Of a stretch of DNA of 64,000 bases, positions 62,357 through 64,000 are shown piece after piece. The position numbers were made by a program, and so were the translations under genes. Position 1 is the first letter of the stretch; each line of letters opens with the position of its first letter. The stretch is from Thermodesulfobacteriota bacterium (GTDB lineage Bacteria; Desulfobacterota; DSM-4660; Desulfatiglandales; Desulfatiglandaceae), in contig JANQDY010000089.1 in assembly GCA_028278625.1 (NCBI GenBank), positions 1-64,000 on the forward strand, read 5' to 3'. The notes under the pieces are model-generated. The model was given only the letters and a program-made list of their open reading frames with translations. It was not told the DNA's origin and ran no database searches.

Positions 62357-63400
62357 ATGGGAATCCCCAGAGCAAGGCTGATCGTTGACACGCATGTTCA
62401 TGCACAAAGACATATCGCCAAATTCAGAGACCGTGGCGTCAAAGGTGATTACAAGGCACTTTCAAAGGAAATGCGGTTGATGGAGACCTATGATAACTCG
62501 CCCCGACTTCTGTATGACATGGAGCGTTACGGAGTGGACATGTGCATTCTTCAACCGGCCTTCGGCATGACAAATGAGCTGAATGCGGAAATCGTGAAGC
62601 ATCACCCCGACAGATTTCTGGCCACGTGTCTTCCGGTCCGTACCATGAAAAAAGCCCTAAGGGGAGAGGTGGAATGGACCGCCGAAGCAGCTGCCGATGA
62701 ACTGGATGAATTGCTCTCCACCGGGTGTTACCGTGCCGGTATCGGAGAAGGGATTCCCCGTCATCCGAATCCCACGAAAATGATTTCATGGTCGGAACGG
62801 ATGGATGAGCTTCGGCTGTTCATGGATGTGGCAAAAAACCGCAAGGTGCCGGTCAGTTACCACACGGGAGCCATTACCGGGTACAGCTCTGGGAGTTCCC
62901 GCAGGTTGTCCGCACCGGAAAGGATTGACCCCTTGCTGGCCTTTGATCTGGCCTCTGAATACCCCGAGGTTCCCATTATTATGGCCCATGGCGGGATGCA
63001 GGGATGGTGGTCGGAGAAGTTCATGGACGATACCTTTCAAGTGGCCGCCACTTTTAACAATGTCTATGTGGAGACGGGGCTTTACTGGGCCGAGCTTTAT
63101 GAAAAACCTCTTGCGGATCCGAATATCGGTCCCGGTAAGTTGATCTGGGGCACCGATTGGGGGGCTTCCATTGTCATATACAGCCGGCCGGGGCATCATC
63201 CTTCCAGCTATGCAGACCAGGTCAAACCGTGGGGACTGCCGAAACACCAACCTGATATCTACGGATGGAGCCTGCGCCAGGTGGACAAGATGGCGGATAA
63301 AATGGATTTGAGCCAGGACGATCTCAATTTGATTCTGGGGGGGAACGCCGCGAAACTCTTCGGCATTCAGGTTCCGCACACCAGACTGTTCAGGGAATGA
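62357..63400 (+). CDS. Amidohydrolase_2 family metal enzyme, copy B2
   Basis: 347 residues. H13-x-H15 in VDTHVH, SYHTGA, MAHGGMQGW and Asp in WGTDWGAS are the metal ligands. Closely similar to the copy at 53439-54497 throughout. AGGAGGA upstream of ATG 62357. The 108-base gap before it (62249-62356) holds no clear promoter. The fourth member of the family in the window, ending next to a Tm-1-like gene. Confidence 0.82.
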   Translation: MGIPRARLIVDTHVHAQRHIAKFRDRGVKGDYKALSKEMRLMETYDNSPRLLYDMERYGVDMCILQPAFGMTNELNAEIVKHHPDRFLATCLPVRTMKKALRGEVEWTAEAAADELDELLSTGCYRAGIGEGIPRHPNPTKMISWSERMDELRLFMDVAKNRKVPVSYHTGAITGYSSGSSRRLSAPERIDPLLAFDLASEYPEVPIIMAHGGMQGWWSEKFMDDTFQVAATFNNVYVETGLYWAELYEKPLADPNIGPGKLIWGTDWGASIVIYSRPGHHPSSYADQVKPWGLPKHQPDIYGWSLRQVDKMADKMDLSQDDLNLILGGNAAKLFGIQVPHTRLFRE

Positions 63401-63409
63401 GGTTATGCC

Positions 63410-64000
63410 ATGGGAAAGCCCGAACTGGGAAAAATAGCCGTTATCGGAACGCTGGATACCAGAGGCGAGGAAATTCGATATTTGGCGGACCGAATTGAAG
63501 AAAATGGTTTCAAATCCCTGGTTATGGATGTGGGTGTGCTGGGAGCGATTCCCTTTGAGCCTTCCATTCGCCGGGATTCGGTGGCCCGGGCCGCAGGGAC
63601 TTCCATCAAGGAAATCATCGCACTTCGGCACGAGGGAAGGGCCATGTCCGCCATGGCTGTAGGATGTGGGAAAATCCTCAAGGATCTTATGGAGCAAGGC
63701 CAGTTGCAGGGAGTCATTGCTGCGGGGGGATCCATGAGCACCTCCCTGGCCCTGGAAGCCCTGCGCACGCTGCCTTTGGGTCTTCCGAAGCTGGTACTTT
63801 CCACCATTGCCTTTTCACCCCTCATCTCAACAGAGTTTGTCTGCTCGGATCTGGCCATGATGTTATGGCCCGCGGGTCTCTATGGCCTCAACAGCATCAG
63901 TGAAAAAGTTCTTGAAGTTGCAGCGGGATCCATTTCCGGCGCGGCAAAGGCGTTTGAAGGCCAAGAACTGCGGAAAAAGAGGCTGGTGGGTATCACCTCC
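63410..64000 (+). CDS. UPF0261 / Tm-1-like ATP-binding protein, truncated by window end
   Basis: The first 197 codons are open to the end of the window without a stop. The N-terminus IAVIGTLDTRGEEIRYLADRI and the later AAGGSMSTSLALEALR are typical of the Tm-1-like ATP-binding/UPF0261 family, whose full length is about 400 residues. Ten bases after the amidohydrolase stop, so in the same operon. Function in bacteria is unknown. Confidence 0.78.
   Translation, partial: MGKPELGKIAVIGTLDTRGEEIRYLADRIEENGFKSLVMDVGVLGAIPFEPSIRRDSVARAAGTSIKEIIALRHEGRAMSAMAVGCGKILKDLMEQGQLQGVIAAGGSMSTSLALEALRTLPLGLPKLVLSTIAFSPLISTEFVCSDLAMMLWPAGLYGLNSISEKVLEVAAGSISGAAKAFEGQELRKKRLVGITS

Noticed and set aside
106..63999. 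Many overlapping antisense and shadow ORFs
   Set aside because: They lie wholly inside genes with clear domain motifs, lack ribosome sites, and show low-complexity compositions expected from complementary frames.

Overview
The window looks like chromosomal DNA of a strictly anaerobic, probably sulfate-reducing Desulfobacterota (former Deltaproteobacteria) bacterium. The reasons are a large soluble Hdr/MvhD/formate dehydrogenase operon with several selenocysteine (UGA) codons, ferredoxin-linked 2-oxoacid oxidoreductases, an AOR-family tungsten/molybdenum enzyme, an AprA-like flavoprotein and RdhA-like Fe-S proteins. The assignment rests on gene content only; no rRNA or tRNA gene was seen.

Layout: (1) 106-2738, minus strand: a four-subunit 2-oxoacid:ferredoxin oxidoreductase (korDABC order). 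(2) 3128-15959, plus strand: an electron-transfer operon encoding an HdrC/B fusion, a giant HdrA with a GltD/NfnB-like insertion, MvhD, a split second HdrA pair, a second MvhD, an FdhB-like protein and FdhA. Five genes contain six in-frame UGA codons, each followed by a SECIS-like hairpin and then by conserved family sequence. (3) 16114-19025: a 26-bp palindrome, a sigma-54 promoter, a stand-alone PEP-synthase ATP-binding domain, a receiver protein and an amidohydrolase. (4) 19111-25486: CoA ligase, old-yellow-enzyme family reductase, SDR, acyl-CoA dehydrogenase, degenerate HAD protein and an unknown. (5) 25623-38964: a second amidohydrolase, a Liv-type ABC importer, two tandem PEP-synthase-type mobile-domain proteins, an RdhA-like protein, a MoaD/ThiS-like protein, an AOR-family enzyme and a gamma-carbonic-anhydrase-like protein. 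(6) 38985-45087: a PAS histidine kinase/NtrC regulator pair, threonine synthase, NagD-like phosphatase, a small basic protein and, on the minus strand, a DUF89 protein. (7) 45266-53428: a GntR/FadR regulator with a TGGT-N3-ACCA operator, then genes matching phenylacetyl-CoA:acceptor oxidoreductase (PadBCD-like) interleaved with a 2-oxoacid (phenylglyoxylate-type) ferredoxin oxidoreductase. (8) 53439-64000: amidohydrolase, AprA-like flavoprotein with ferredoxin, PaaK-like CoA ligase, TRAP transporter, second RdhA-like protein, fourth amidohydrolase and a truncated UPF0261 (Tm-1-like) gene.

Working together (inference): the window reads as an anaerobic aromatic-acid/phenol catabolic island. Substrates would enter by ABC and TRAP importers and be activated by CoA ligases or by an ATP-dependent, phenylphosphate-synthase-like phosphotransferase whose ATP-binding and phosphohistidine modules are on separate proteins. 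Aryl-acetyl-CoA would be alpha-oxidised to an aroyl-CoA, and low-potential electrons handled by the selenoprotein Hdr/Fdh complex. The least explained parts are the split phosphotransferase under apparent sigma-54 control, the four ACMSD/gamma-resorcylate-decarboxylase-type amidohydrolases, and the two RdhA-like proteins without Tat signals.
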